Below are positions 21,240 through 31,735 of a stretch of DNA of 64,000 nt, in pieces. The position numbers were made by a program, and so were the translations under genes. Each line of letters starts with the position of its first letter. Within the stretch, counting starts at the first letter, position 1. Source of the stretch: Metaphire vulgaris (lineage: Eukaryota; Annelida; Clitellata; Crassiclitellata; Megascolecidae); assembly GCA_018105865.1 (NCBI GenBank), contig CM030852.1, forward strand, positions 7,576,034-7,640,033, written 5' to 3'. The notes under the pieces were generated by a model, which saw only the letters and a program-made list of their open reading frames with translations, had not been told where the DNA came from and ran no database searches.

Positions 21240-24200
21240 ACTTTGACCGAGACTGCAAGTCTGAACAGATCATATGAAGCGGTTGTCTTAAACCCCTCGG
21301 GCAGGACAGCCTTGGGGTAAGACAGTCACTGTCAAAGAACAACTACTGAATCCAAAGGCCATTACAGGTATTGGCTGCTGGAACGTGAGAACACTATACA
21401 CAACAGGGGCACTGTATGCACTAATAGAAAACTTAGTCACTGGAATTGCAGAGACCCACTGGACAGGTATGGATGACAAGTACTATGGAAAATATCGAAT
21501 AGTCAGATGTGGATTTTTGGGGAAAAGCACAGAAATCCTTGCTTGGATATGAACCAATCAATGACAGACTGATTAGAGCTAGATTCAGAACAAAGACTGG
21601 GGCAGTTGCCATCTGCCAAGTCTATGCCTCTACCACTGGCACAGACAAAAGTGAAGTGGCTGAATTCTATAAAGTGCTACAACAGACTATCAACTGAGTC
21701 CCTAAAAGCAATGCAAAGATCATCGTGTGAGATTTCAATGCCAAGATCGAAGCTAAAAGGAATTCCGAAAATGGTATTGTTGGGAACTATAGCTATGGAC
21801 AACACAACGACAGGAGAGAACGAATAGTGAACTTCTGCACTGCAAATGATCTATGACTCACCAACACGCTGTTCAAACAACGCAAGGAAAATAGGTACTA
21901 GACATGGGAATCACCATCTGGGAAAGACCACAAACAGATAGATTATGTTATCGTTGACAAGAAAGGTAAAGGGTGGGTGAAAAACTGTAGAGCCTATCCA
22001 AGTGCAGATATAGTATCTGATCATCAACTGGCTTTAGCTGACTTATGAATCAAGTTGAAGAAATTCTCAAAGAGGAAGAATGTGCAAAGACCTGATATCT
22101 CGAAGCTTGATGATCCAGAAATAAAGGCGAAGTATCATGAGGAAATAGCACGGAAGTGGAAGGTGGGACGGCAAGAAATCTAGAATGTGGAGCAAGAATG
22201 GATTTATATCAAGGAGACAATGCAAAGCACAGCAAATGAAATACTTGGTAAGAAGAAAAAATCAAGACAACAGGGAATGGATAACAGAAGTAATCAGGTA
22301 ATTAATTGAAAAAAGACGCGACCATAAATAAAAAAAGAACTTGACGCCAGAAAACCGGAAGCATTATAACTATCTTAATAGAGAGGTGAGAAAAAGCACA
22401 TGCAAGGATAAGAACAAATTTATAAACAAGATTTGTGATGGAATTGAAGCAAATAATCAACAGAACAACAGCCGAGCACTGTACTTGGATATAAGGAAGA
22501 TAACTGGCACTCATGCACCTAGAGTGGCAGTAATCAAGGACAGAGATGGGAACATTCTAAAACAAAAGAAAGAAGTCAATAGAAGGTGGCAGCAGTATTT
22601 TTCAGACTTATACAATGAGCAAAACCTTTAGATGAGGATGCACTAAATGACTTATTTCTAATAACAGATGAAGAAGACACCCCAAACATTATGAGGGAAG
22701 AGGTGGAAGCGGCAGTTCAATGGATGAAGGAAGGGAAAGCCCCTGGGTTAGACAGCATTACGTCAGAAGAGATTAAAGCAGCAACTACGGGAAAAACATG
22801 GAAATATTATGGAAATTACCAGTGCTGAAAGTCAGCGGGAATGCGCGGGAACTAAGTTCCCTCATCTTTTTGTACCACGAAAAATTTTTGCCATAATTTT
22901 TTCAATATTTGTTCCGATATTGCAAAAGCAGTGTACTTGTTGCAAAACTATTAAGATAAAATTTAAAAAGCGCTATAGAAATGTTAAATTATGGCTACCC
23001 ATAGTTTGTTAGGGTTAGGGATAGGGATACGGTTAGGGTTGCGCCAAGAGAGTTCCTGCACCTTTTTTCACAGACTTTCAGCACTAGAAATTACTAAACA
23101 AAATATGGGAAAGAGAAGAGATTCCAACAGACTGGGAAAAAGCAATTATTGTACCAATTCATAGGAAGGAAGGAAGACTTGACTGCAACAACTATCATGG
23201 CATAAGTCTTCTGTGTCACTTCAGCAAAATTCTGACCTCAATCATTCTACAGAGGAAAAGAAAAAGAACAGATGAAATTTTAACTGAATCACAAGCTAGA
23301 TTCCGGGCACAGTGAAACACAAATGATCAAATATTTGTGCTCCGACAGCAAGCTGAAAAACACATATAATTATAAAAAAACCTATTTATTTGCTATGAGG
23401 ACTTCAGGAAGGCATTTGACAGTGTCTGGAGGAGAGGATTGTGGACAGTCATGAGACACCTAGGCTACCCAGACAAAAATGTCAGACTACTGGAACAATT
23501 GTATGAAGGAACTTTCGGTGCTGTGCGTGTCAATGGAAATCTCACTGACTGGTTTGAAACTGTTGTAGGCAACCTGCAAGGCTGTGTGCTTTCACCAGCT
23601 CTGTTCACGATATTTCTAGAGGTTGGCTTGTGAGAGCATTCGATGAACTGGACCTGGGGACAGCAATAAACAGGTACATGATCAACAATCTTAAGTTTGC
23701 TGATGACGTGGCAGCAATGGTAGGAAGTGAACAAGATCTGCAGACAACCATGGAGCGTATAACAGAGTCAAGTAACAAAATGAGTCTGCGAATAAACTTG
23801 GAAAAAACGGAAGTTCAGGTAATATCCCGAGAACCAAGATTACTGAATGTAACACTGGATGGAATCAAATTAAAGCAGGCAGAGAAATTTGTATATCTGC
23901 GAGGACTAATAACAGAACATGGTGGATCAGAAGATTACATAAAAAGAATTGGTCTTGCTTGTGATGCCATGTGCAGACTTTTACCAGTATGGAAATCCAA
24001 GGCTATTAGCATAACCACAAAAGAGCATACAATTGCCTGGTACTTGGAGTACTGATGTATAATTCGGAGACCTGGATTGTGACGGCTGAAACAAAACGGA
24101 AACTGCGATCATTCGAGATGAGCTGTCTTCGAAAAATTGCAGGTGTATCCAAAAGAGATCGGAAAAGAAATGACGACATAAAAGAGAATCTTGGAATTAA

Positions 24201-24512
24201 ACAAGATATCATAGGAATTAAACAAGATATCATAGATAAAATCCAGACGAAACGGCTGAGATACTTCGGACACGTCTGTCGGGATGGAACAACGAAGATT
24301 GCCATATGTGTGCCTACATGGCAGAATAAAGGTACACAGAGAAAGAGGCAGACCACGGAAAAGAAGGCTGGACTTCATAGAGAATGACTGCCAAGACTTA
24401 ATCTAAATCTAGTTCAAGTAATAAGAACAGCAGAACAAAGACAGGAGTGGAAAAAATTGCTGGGGCTGTCGCAGTGTGCGAAAGCATCGTTACGACACTA
24501 AAGAAGAAGAAT
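21240..24512 (+). mobile_element. RTE-like LINE, nearly full length, decayed
   Basis: The 5' part encodes an endonuclease remnant (GIGCWNVRTLY at about 21370, IAETHWTG, then AVAICQVYASTTGTDKSEV). The RT follows: MREEVEAAVQWMKEGKAPGL (about 22690), then after a MITE insertion YEDFRKAFDSVWRRGLW (motif A, 23400), GNLQGCVLSPALF (motif B), NNLKFADDVAAM (motif C, 23690), EKFVYLRGLI and YNSETWIVT, ending with IQTKRLRYFGHV (24240). Many stops and frameshifts occur. The 3' tail is aagaagaagaat. It most resembles RTE/craniofacial-development-protein-2-like LINEs. Confidence 0.88.
22820..23086. mobile_element. hAT MITE, 267 bp, with TTAGGG-like core
   Basis: The termini are CAGTGCTGAAAGTC and, in reverse, TAGTGCTGAAAGTC. 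The target duplication GAAATTAC is perfect (22812-22819 and 23087-23094) and lies in the RT frame of the RTE-like LINE. The interior includes gttagggttagggata and cggttagggttg at 23010-23042, resembling degenerate vertebrate-type telomere repeats. No frame. Confidence 0.92.
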
Positions 24513-24530
24513 AGGAAGAATTTTTTGAAA

Positions 24531-24812
24531 TGGTACTGGTCCCTGACGCAACAGACAAATTTTCTACCCGTCCACTGAACTTAGGGGTTTGGGAAGCTCT
24601 GCTTTAAACCATATTATTATCAATTGCATGCAGCAAAAACCCATGCAATGTCAGCCATTTTACTGTAGCATCATCAGCCAACCACCTTCCATCTATGCCA
24701 ATGGGCACAAATTGACAATGTGCAACATAATTCAAATGTCACTGTAGAGGCACAGATTGCTATCTGATATGACGAGTCCTATGAGTTGGTAACAGATTAA
24801 ACTTGGAATCAC
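24531..24812. other. Unassigned intron with possible hAT end
   Basis: The word aggggtttgggaagctctg at 24581-24600 resembles an inverted hAT terminus, but no partner was found. The remainder shows nothing recognisable. Confidence 0.3.
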
Positions 24813-24976
24813 CTTGCTGTGATTGAATTGCAATAAAAGTTGGTCCTCGTTTCTCATCTTTATAGTCAGCCAGCAACCTCTGAATTCCTCGATAAGCTAG
24901 ACGAACGTCTTTCTCTACTCGGATTTCAAACACATGGTCGGCCATTGGGAGCTGATCTTCTTCAAAGCAATTCCGT
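24813..24976 (-). CDS. POLE: DNA polymerase epsilon catalytic subunit, exon f
   Basis: This 164-nt exon has acceptor gacttttatgtag ending at 24977 and donor CAGCAAG|gtgatt at 24812. One base completes Lys from exon 26852-26980; then RNCFEEDQLPMADHVFEIRV, EKDVRLAYRGIQRLLADYKD and EKRGPTFIAIQSQQ, leaving one base of a Val codon. It aligns with HTFEVRAETDLK..CRAIQ and KEERRGPTLIAVQS of vertebrate POLE as I recall it. This is the start of the C-terminal inactive polymerase-like segment, covered in part by the family annotated as DUF1744. Confidence 0.96.
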
Positions 24977-25334
24977 CTACATAAAAGTCACACCAAACGA
25001 CAATTAGTTGTCCATAAACGAAATGTGATGTAAAGATAAAATATGAGTAGATTTCTAATTAGGGATGTTAAGCAAGAGCTTTTAACTGTCACAGCAACCA
25101 TTAGATGCAGTTAGAAGGGAAGTACAGATCAGAAGAACCAATTAATCCCAAAGAGAAGATTCACTGATTACAATTGCTGAATGATGTGTAAAGATTAAAT
25201 CTGCTTTAGGGACAAATGCATTCCTTGATCAGAAGAGCAGTGACTGGCACAGGACACTTGAAGAAGATTGTGCAAAAAGTTCAGCTAGGTGCGAAATAGC
25301 CTAACTCTGAAGTACTATCACTTTATAGATTAAC

Positions 25335-25735
25335 TAGAACTCGAAGGCTCGCTTCGCTCGCGCGAGCTTCGCTCGCATGAGGCTCGCCAGGCTCAGAACC
25401 CTGTTTTTAATGGAAGAAAGGAGCATTTTTTGTTCCAATCTGGTAAAAACAAAAGCTCGCTCGCGAGCTTCCCAAGACCGTCGCTTAAAAACGAGGCAAC
25501 GACCAATCCAATTCCAATTCCAGAACGACCAATCAGAACGCTCACTCAGCCAACCAATCAGAACGCTTGAAGGTAACCAATCAGAACGCTCACACAGCCA
25601 ACCAATCAGAACGCTCACACAGCCAAACAATCAGAACGCTTAAATTTCGACGCAACCAATCAGAACGCTCACACAGCCAACCAATCAGAACGCTCGAAGG
25701 CAACAGACATACAGATAACGATTTTAATGTTATAG
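25335..25735. repeat. CGCTTCGCTCG head plus CCAATCAGAACGCT array, copy 2
   Basis: Same three-part layout as 14870-15235: gctcgcttcgctcgcgcgag heads at 25345-25380 and 25455-25470, then about eight units of accaatcagaacgctcacac at 25527-25700, then ggcaacagacatacagata and gattttaatgttatagat. The sequence ggagcat..ccaatctggtaaaaacaa near 25415-25455 recurs at 25935-25980 beyond the array. Confidence 0.88.
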
Positions 25736-26234
25736 ATTATCTGTTTAAACTCAATGCCCTCAAAAAACAGAAACCAATGAATCATCTTACAAATCTGAGA
25801 TGCTGAAGTAACAGGGAATGCTTACTACTTATCACACTGTATGGCTCATCATAAACTGCAGGGCTCAGAGTTGAGGAAGGATAGTCCAGGCAACAAAATC
25901 ATGGCTCAAGGATGTCTACAGTAATGGAAAGAAAGGAGCATGAACCCTGTTTTTGTTTAATCTGGTAAAAACAAGAATGGCAAGCTGTGTTCCTTAAAAA
26001 AAACAAGTTGCGTACAATAAAAAGACCAAGACCTTTCACACAGTTAAACCTGTGTTAAAAACTCACAGTTCAGTTAAGCATAATTGACCAGTGTTGTTTC
26101 AGTTATTGATTATTTTTCAGTTACAGTTAGTTATTGAAATTATTTTCCAGTTATAGTTACAGTTAAAGTTATTGTCATTTTTCAGTAACAGTTTCAGTTA
26201 CAGTTAATTACTTTTCAATTATTTTCAGTTAATC
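25736..26234. repeat. CAGTTA-rich simple sequence and unassigned intron
   Basis: Positions 26090-26230 are dominated by cagttacagtta / tttcagttat words, starting with ccagtgttgtttcag, which resembles the subterminal region of the hAT at 32.99-34.22 kb. No matching right terminus was found. 25740-26085 shows nothing else but the short duplicate near 25935. Confidence 0.5.
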
Positions 26235-26610
26235 ACCATTAGTATAACTCCTCTTATATATCTACACAGAGGTGCTCCTGGCATTGAAATCACATGATAA
26301 AATAGTGAGACTTTAGCTTTTGCAATGAACAGAGCGAGGCAGTAAGAAGTGAGACTTTGAATTGGTTCAACACATTCCAGAGGGAGGTCCAGTCACTGTG
26401 AATGCTCGATGCTGAGTAAAAGCAGTGCTTGATCTGAGGACATAAACATTCTTCCAACCATTGGAGCGGGGCAGGAGACGTGCAGTGGAAGAGGGTGATT
26501 TGAAAAGCCCAGTAATGCAAGATAGGGTTTGACCTCAAAGTATTGCATAAACAATAATTACCTGTTTGAATTTAATGCGGTCAGAAATGAATATGGGTCC
26601 CACCTGAGCA
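26235..26610 (-). mobile_element. L2-like LINE 3' end (GCGCTCCTAG family)
   Basis: Shares agaggtgctcctggcattg, gtgagactt.agctttgc and aagaagtgag with the longer copies at 47.2-48.0 and 35.9-36.8 kb; the minus-strand read includes W(T)SLWNVLNQFKVSLLTA. About 370 bp remain. Confidence 0.8.
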
Positions 26611-26851
26611 ACAAGTAGTTACAATGAATATAGGATCTAAACTAAACAAGGGCCTGGACCAGATATACAAAATGAGATATTAAAATATAAAGAAATGTTT
26701 GATAGTTAACAGTAACAAAAGTACCTGATACACCAAAGCAGACAAGCAAAGCAAGATGAGATGTGCAAATACTTAATACAGCACAGAGAAGACATTATCT
26801 CATTGGTAAATAAATATTGAAATAAAATAATATTGAAACACTATAGCTCAC

Positions 26852-26980
26852 TTGGCTTTGCGTTCTGTGTTGTATATTGTATTCAAGTTTGGCATTTGAT
26901 TTGTACGAACGCTATCAACTACATATACATATGCCTTCCTTGACATTGGAAAAAATAGTCCAAACATTTGCTTATGACCT
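26852..26980 (-). CDS. POLE: DNA polymerase epsilon catalytic subunit, exon e
   Basis: This 129-nt exon has acceptor tttctattttttag ending at 26981 and donor AAAGCCAA|gtgagc at 26851. One base completes the Leu codon of exon 40043-40149; it then encodes GHKQMFGLFFPMSRKAYVYV, VDSVRTNQMPNL and YNTERKA, ending with two bases of Lys. D(T/S)VR(S/T)NQMP.L is a strong POLE signature. The intron upstream of it (26981-40042) is the largest in the window at about 13 kb. Confidence 0.96.
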
Positions 26981-27294
26981 CTAAAAAATAGAAATACAAT
27001 TTTAAGATATAATATATCAAACCATATGAATAGATGACAATGCCAAAGATATGTATATGTGACAGACAATATAAACTGCAGTAGAAAACCTGTATAAGAA
27101 TAAAATTTCATAACTGACAAGAGCATGCAAAATTTAAGGCTATCAAGTCATCTTTAACAAAGGAATTTCAAATCCAGTCAGCATTAACACTTCTAAAGAA
27201 GATGACACAAAAGTAGACCACAACTTTTGCCACAAATGGCTAATAGCTTCAGGGACTTTTATTTCTGGAACGTAGTTTAAAAATTCCAAACCCT

Positions 27295-27740
27295 AATTCA
27301 TTCATTCACTCATTCTTGGACGATTTCTATAGCACTGTAACAAGGCTGAGGCCCACAACAAAAGCGCTTTAACATCTCAACTATACCCCAACCCAAACAG
27401 ATGCGTTTTTAAGCTCTTGATGAAGTGCTCAGGAGTATTAGCCGTGGTGACATCGTCGGGAAGAGAGTTCCACAAGATGGGGTTGCCGCGTGTAAAGGAT
27501 CTCTCTCCAAACTTAGTAGTCTTGGATGGAGGAGGAACCTGAAGTTTGACCCTATGACCCGAACGGAGCGACAATCTCCTATCACTGCACTGCAGTCTCT
27601 TTACAAGAGAGGCGAGATACTCCAGACAGTACGGGTCGTGCAGCACTCTGTACGTCAGCCAGCATCTCTTGAACACAATCCGCTCAGGGACTCGAAGCAA
27701 TGAAGACGATCCCAATAATAAAACATTAGACAAAAACTAA
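27295..27740 (-). mobile_element. L2-like LINE 3' end (GAATGA-tailed)
   Basis: The minus strand reads PERIVFKRCWLTYRVLHDPY, KRLQCSDRRLSLRSGHRVKL, then FGERSFTRGNPILWNSLPDD and FIKSLKTHLFGLGYS in one frame, so the C-terminal domain is well preserved. The 3' end (27360-27300) carries gcgcttttgttgtgggcc, tgctatagaaatcgtcc and gaatgaatga. Truncated 5'. Confidence 0.9.
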
Positions 27741-27799
27741 TAACTAGTAATTCTCTCTCCGGGCTCATAAATCCAACCTGTGACCTTTACGTGGTTGGG

Positions 27800-27811
27800 G
27801 ATAAACAAACA

Positions 27812-27858
<47 letters not shown>

Positions 27859-28660
27859 TTTCAATCAAATTTATTTTCTCAACATTTCAAGAGTAGACAG
27901 CTTAACTATAGTATAAACCATGAATAACTGTATACTTGAACAGAAATATGTTGAATAATTTTTCAACATCAAATTTGTGCAAAAAACAAAAATGTAGTAA
28001 TCTAGTAATAATATTAGTTAATGAGAATATAAAGTAGATCTAGGTCTTATAGAAAAAAGTATTATATATGTTTATATAGTCAATACTATAATTCGCAGAC
28101 ATAAAAAGTACAGAAATCAGTTGAGAAAAAGGGTTGGCCTAAGGGATTTGTATCCCGTAAAATTGGCCAACCTCAAAGTTTATAATTACATGACATATAA
28201 AAATCTTTAAAAGATGGAAATTATGAGTTATTTAGGGATCAAGTAGGAAGTGATTTAGTTTATTGGATGAAAGTAACCACAGAAAGTACATATAATCATA
28301 GTGATTGTATAAAATGTAGTTAGTACATATAATGTATATTAAAAGTATTTAGTGATCACAATTGAGAATTTGTATCAATATTAAATAATTTTAGCCAAGA
28401 GAAAGTTAGGTTTTCCATTTTAAAAGAAATATTTTTAAGTTAGTTTTAAATGAAGTTAATTGGTTTAGATTTTTTAGATCAGGATGGAGGCTATTCCAAA
28501 TTCTAGGTCCAGAAAATTTGTTAGTAAATAATCTGACATTAGTAGATGCATATTGAAGATAGATATTGTTATTATTTCAGAGATTGGGTTTACATTTAAT
28601 GTTTAGAGTATCAAAGAATTTGATGAGTACGAGTATGAGTAGTGATTTGTTCGTGAGGGC
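27800..28660 (-). mobile_element. LINE 3' portion (AATC-tailed)
   Basis: A (aatc)n run at 27808-27855 is the tail of a minus-strand element whose C-terminal coding piece (about 28540-28450) reads FSGPRIWNSLHPDLKNLNQL and TSFKTNLK. Upstream coding is too decayed to follow. Confidence 0.75.
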
Positions 28661-28802
28661 TATATCGTCAGTGATGAAGGATTCGGCTAAGTATCACCGA
28701 GGGCTCTATGAAGTTTGGCATGGCCCACAAGAACCCTGAAAGGGTGGCTAACATGGGTGATCCTTCATTGGGCAGCAACAGTGAGAGAAGTGAACCTGGT
28801 TG

Positions 28803-28981
28803 CAGTGGCGGCTCCACCGGGGCCAGGGGGCCCGTGCCCCTATTGACTGCCTGGCCCCCAGTGGCCCCCAGTTGGGACCCTATACTTAATGCTACATACA
28901 TTAAACAACAAATGGTTGGCCCCCATGATTAGAAGTTGCCCCCAACGGCCCCCCACTTGCCAAATCCTAGAGCCGCCACTG
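28803..28981. mobile_element. hAT MITE (CAGTGGCGGCTC), copy 1
   Basis: 179 bp with termini CAGTGGCGGCTCCA and, in reverse, CAGTGGCGGCTCTAGG; perfect target duplication CCTGGTTG (28795-28802, 28982-28989). The interior is rich in ggcccc and contains tacttaatgctacatac. A second copy in the opposite orientation is at 34818-34981. Confidence 0.95.
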
Positions 28982-28989
28982 CCTGGTTG

Positions 28990-29360
28990 GACCTGAGAAA
29001 TAGCAACTTCATACGGAAGACAGAGCTGAGTAGAAGCATAACTCTGGAAATGGTCTAATCTAGGACCTTGCAGTGCCAACAACCTGCTACAGCAGCACAC
29101 TCTCCTTTCTCTCACTGACCGTTCCTTCACCAACATTGTTGCGTCTGTCTGAAACAACTTACTGAAAATTGTCTCTTCCAATATATGTGTCACTGGTTGT
29201 TTTTAAACACTGACTTAAAACTGCACTCTACTGTTTGACCTATTCTGTTTATTCTGTTTAGGGCAAGTGACTCATCCAGCACTTATGATTCATCACTGTG
29301 GTGAATGGCTTAATGTGCATTAACAACCCTGCAATAATAATAATAATAATAATAATAACC
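28990..29360 (+). mobile_element. LINE 3' portion (AAT-tailed), empty-site copy
   Basis: The 3' UTR matches 9.55-9.60 plus 10.63-10.79 kb: gttgtttttaaaca, aaaactgcactct, gcacttatgattcatcac, ttaacaaccctg and (aat)n. A single TTAA is present at 29203-29206 where the other copy has the piggyBac-like insertion. The coding end around 29095-29180 reads decayed TVPSPTLLRLSETTY-like sequence. Confidence 0.8.
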
Positions 29361-29368
29361 ATCATATG

Positions 29369-29437
<69 letters not shown>
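29336..29437. repeat. (AAT)n and (CAT)n microsatellites back to back
   Basis: (aat)n from the plus-strand LINE tail (to about 29357) abuts (atc)n at 29363-29437, the tail of the minus-strand RTE-like LINE beginning at 29438. Two LINEs of opposite orientation thus meet tail to tail. The poly-Met frame here is an artefact of the repeat. Confidence 0.95.
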
Positions 29438-29632
29438 AATTGCTCTCTGCCAACTCATTAGTGGCAATAGCTAGTCAGAAAACATTTCCAGGCCTTCTGC
29501 AATTGTCAGTTGTCTTTCTTTAAAATCTTCTTTTATGTTGTCTATCCATTTTTTTCTGGGCCTGCCTCTTCCTTTTTTACCTTCCTTCTATGTGTAGAAT
29601 GCTTTTTTGGGAAGTCTCGAGTCTTCCATCCT

Positions 29633-30519
29633 CAGTGTTAGGAAAGATCACTTGTAAAATGATCTTGATCAAAGATCAAGATCACTAGAGTATAAATGAT
29701 CTAAGATCAAGATCACTTTAAAAGTGATCTAAGATCAAAGATTATACAAATATAGTTATTATATCATGTATGACGTGTCACGTATGATAACGATACAAAT
29801 GTCCACTGTACGATGCATGTAAACTTTTGTAATACTAAGTTACTAACAGAAGTGAAAACAGTTCATGACAATTTTAGCAACTAACTGTCAGTTCACAGTC
29901 AGTGTTGAACACGGCAGTTCATTTTCAGCATGAGCAGACGCTCAAACGTTGCGTCAGACAACCTGTTTCTTCGCGGTGTAGCTATCAAACCTCCAATACT
30001 AAAAAGTCTTTCGACAGGCGCAGAAGATGGCAGGGTTGTGTTATATTTCACAAATGCTGCCTTGACATGTGGGTATGCCAGCAAGCTAGAAAGTTCCTTA
30101 TTTGGGTTATTCAGGTAGCGCATGACCTCTATCTTGAGTGCACTTTCAGGACCAGTTGCAACTGAGCAAGCCTCCCCCTGAGTCCCAGTGGCAGTGCCAG
30201 TACTAATGTCAGGGCCATACCCATAATCCTCATCATCTGCACCGGCTGCACTAACATGATCATTGAGGTCCGAATGCTTGATTTGTCCGCCATTTTACTC
30301 AATACGCATAGAAGTTCGTTGATTGATTGACTTAGTTGGGAGAATACATATAATTTGATCTTTGATCTTCTGTTGATAATAAAGATCAAAATCACTGAAA
30401 AAGTGATTTAAAGTCAGATTCAAAGATCACTAGTAAAAAGTGATCTAGATCAAAGATAATGAATTGTGATCTTAGATCATGATCTTTGATCTTTTGATCT
30501 AAGATCACTCCTAACACTG
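29633..30519 (-). mobile_element. hAT element, 887 bp, with AAAGATCA subterminal repeats
   Basis: The termini are CAGTGTTAGGA in inverted orientation; perfect target duplication TCCATCCT (29625-29632, 30520-30527). Both subterminal regions are packed with aaagatcaagatcact / tgatctaagatc words, a plausible transposase-binding array. The interior keeps only a transposase C-terminus. Confidence 0.95.
29899..30123 (-). pseudogene. hAT transposase C-terminal dimerisation domain
   Basis: Seventy-four codons on the minus strand: LAYPHVKAAFVKYNTTLPSS, then APVERLFSIGGLIATPRRNR, LSDATFERLLMLKMNC. The LPSSAPVERLFS.GG...TPRRN.LSD block is the diagnostic C-terminal hAT dimerisation motif. The DDE-bearing core and N-terminal finger are absent, so the element is an internally deleted derivative; the frame shown is intact over the remaining part. 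Confidence 0.92.
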
Positions 30520-30690
30520 TCCATCCTGTGTACATGTCCATACCATGTACGCCTCCTTTTTCTGAGTTTGTCCATGATGGTATTCTTTAATCCAATCCGT
30601 TGCTGTATATCTTCATTTCTAAGTTTTTAAGTCTGCTAACTCCAAGAATTCTTCTGCAGGGCAGCAACTGTGCATTTCCTATCCGCTAGG

Positions 30691-31269
30691 AGATGAACGG
30701 TCACTACCTATTAAAATTCGACCATCAATCTATATCAGTACATACAAATCACCATTTTGGTTCAGAATTTGTCCAGTCTAAAATGTCTGCTGCTGCCCAT
30801 CGATGCATTCTGGCGATAGTGATAAGTTCATGAAAAGGCAAAACTGAATTTTAAAAATTTGAACAAGCAGAAGATAACCAGAACAAATGAAAGGTGAACA
30901 CACCACCTGTCACAACCCACCTGTCACAACACATCTGTCTTTGCCCAGGGCTTGTTGGGGCTTGCTTTCACCAAAGAGAATCAAATATGATGAAATTACT
31001 GCATCAGGAGATACAACAACCGGTTTGACGCCTTCTAGCTACTTTGCACGTGTATGCGCATGCCTAGAAAAATCAATGTTCTTGGCAGCTTGCCGGCATC
31101 TTGCGCTTACTTTTAGCTCAAAATGTGCAAAGTGTGGACTTCTCGTCATTTCTGGGTGGTCCCCTGCACTTTCCGTGGGTAGATTTGAATGTTTTTGTAA
31201 TTCACCATTGAGTGTCTGGACGGCCATCTTGGATTGGATGCCATTCCATCAACGTAGCCAGTAGAATTC
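30691..31269. other. Unassigned intron
   Basis: An open frame of 125 codons at 30887-31264 shows no domain that I recognise, and codon use is unremarkable. No terminal repeats seen. It may be further LINE 5' or UTR material of the neighbouring 31.3-kb fragment. Confidence 0.4.
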
Positions 31270-31735
31270 TAGACTAGATACATGCCCAAGAATTTTATGA
31301 TGCTGTTTTTCAGACAAGATTGAACAACTGCCGTCCTAATCTTTGCCTGGAATTCCATCTCGGGTTGGATTTGCCAAGTTCGGTGATGGATTATACTCAC
31401 GGTCACGGATGGCCACATATCAGGAATTCACAGCATGATCTTGCCATGTGGAGAGTTCCTTACAACACCTCTGTAGAATTTCAACATCTTTGTCCATACT
31501 TCTTTGACTTGGCTGCTACAAGTGTGTCTGCTGCGAAAGGTTGCTATTTATAGGATTCAACACTGCATTCTTAAGGTGACAAATTACTTCATTCCATCAA
31601 AACAAGCTCTTAAGATCATCATCCTACATTCGTCATCGACATGCCAATGACTTCAAAGCGCCTTTGACTTTGGCCTTGGTTATGTTACAGCAATATATAA
31701 GTGGTCTCGAATACAATACAATACAACAATGCCTT
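31270..31735 (+). mobile_element. LINE 3' region (AATAC-tailed)
   Basis: Ends aagcgcctttgactttgg, atgttacagcaatatataag, then aatacaatacaatac. The 3' end is shared with the fragments at 1, 12.3 and 16.0 kb. The coding-like piece at 31360-31550 pairs weakly with 15.65-15.84 kb. Confidence 0.65.

Larger units (their letters stand above)
29438..30690 (-). mobile_element. RTE-like LINE 3' end, split by a hAT element
   Basis: Above the insertion (30690-30520): RRILGVSRL and KLRKRRRTWYGHVHRMD. Below it (29632-29440): RLPKKAFYT, GKKGRGRPRKKWIDNIKEDF and the end near SYCR-equivalent, then (tga)n. The Met-Asp/Glu codons of HRM(D/E) are duplicated as the 8-bp target site. Same family as 14.1 and 54.5 kb. 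Confidence 0.9.

Noticed and set aside
29258..29467. A poly-methionine frame
   Set aside because: It is the translation of a (CAT)n microsatellite.
30887..31264. A 125-codon plus-strand frame
   Set aside because: No conserved motif, no splice or promoter context, and surrounded by LINE material; treated as chance.
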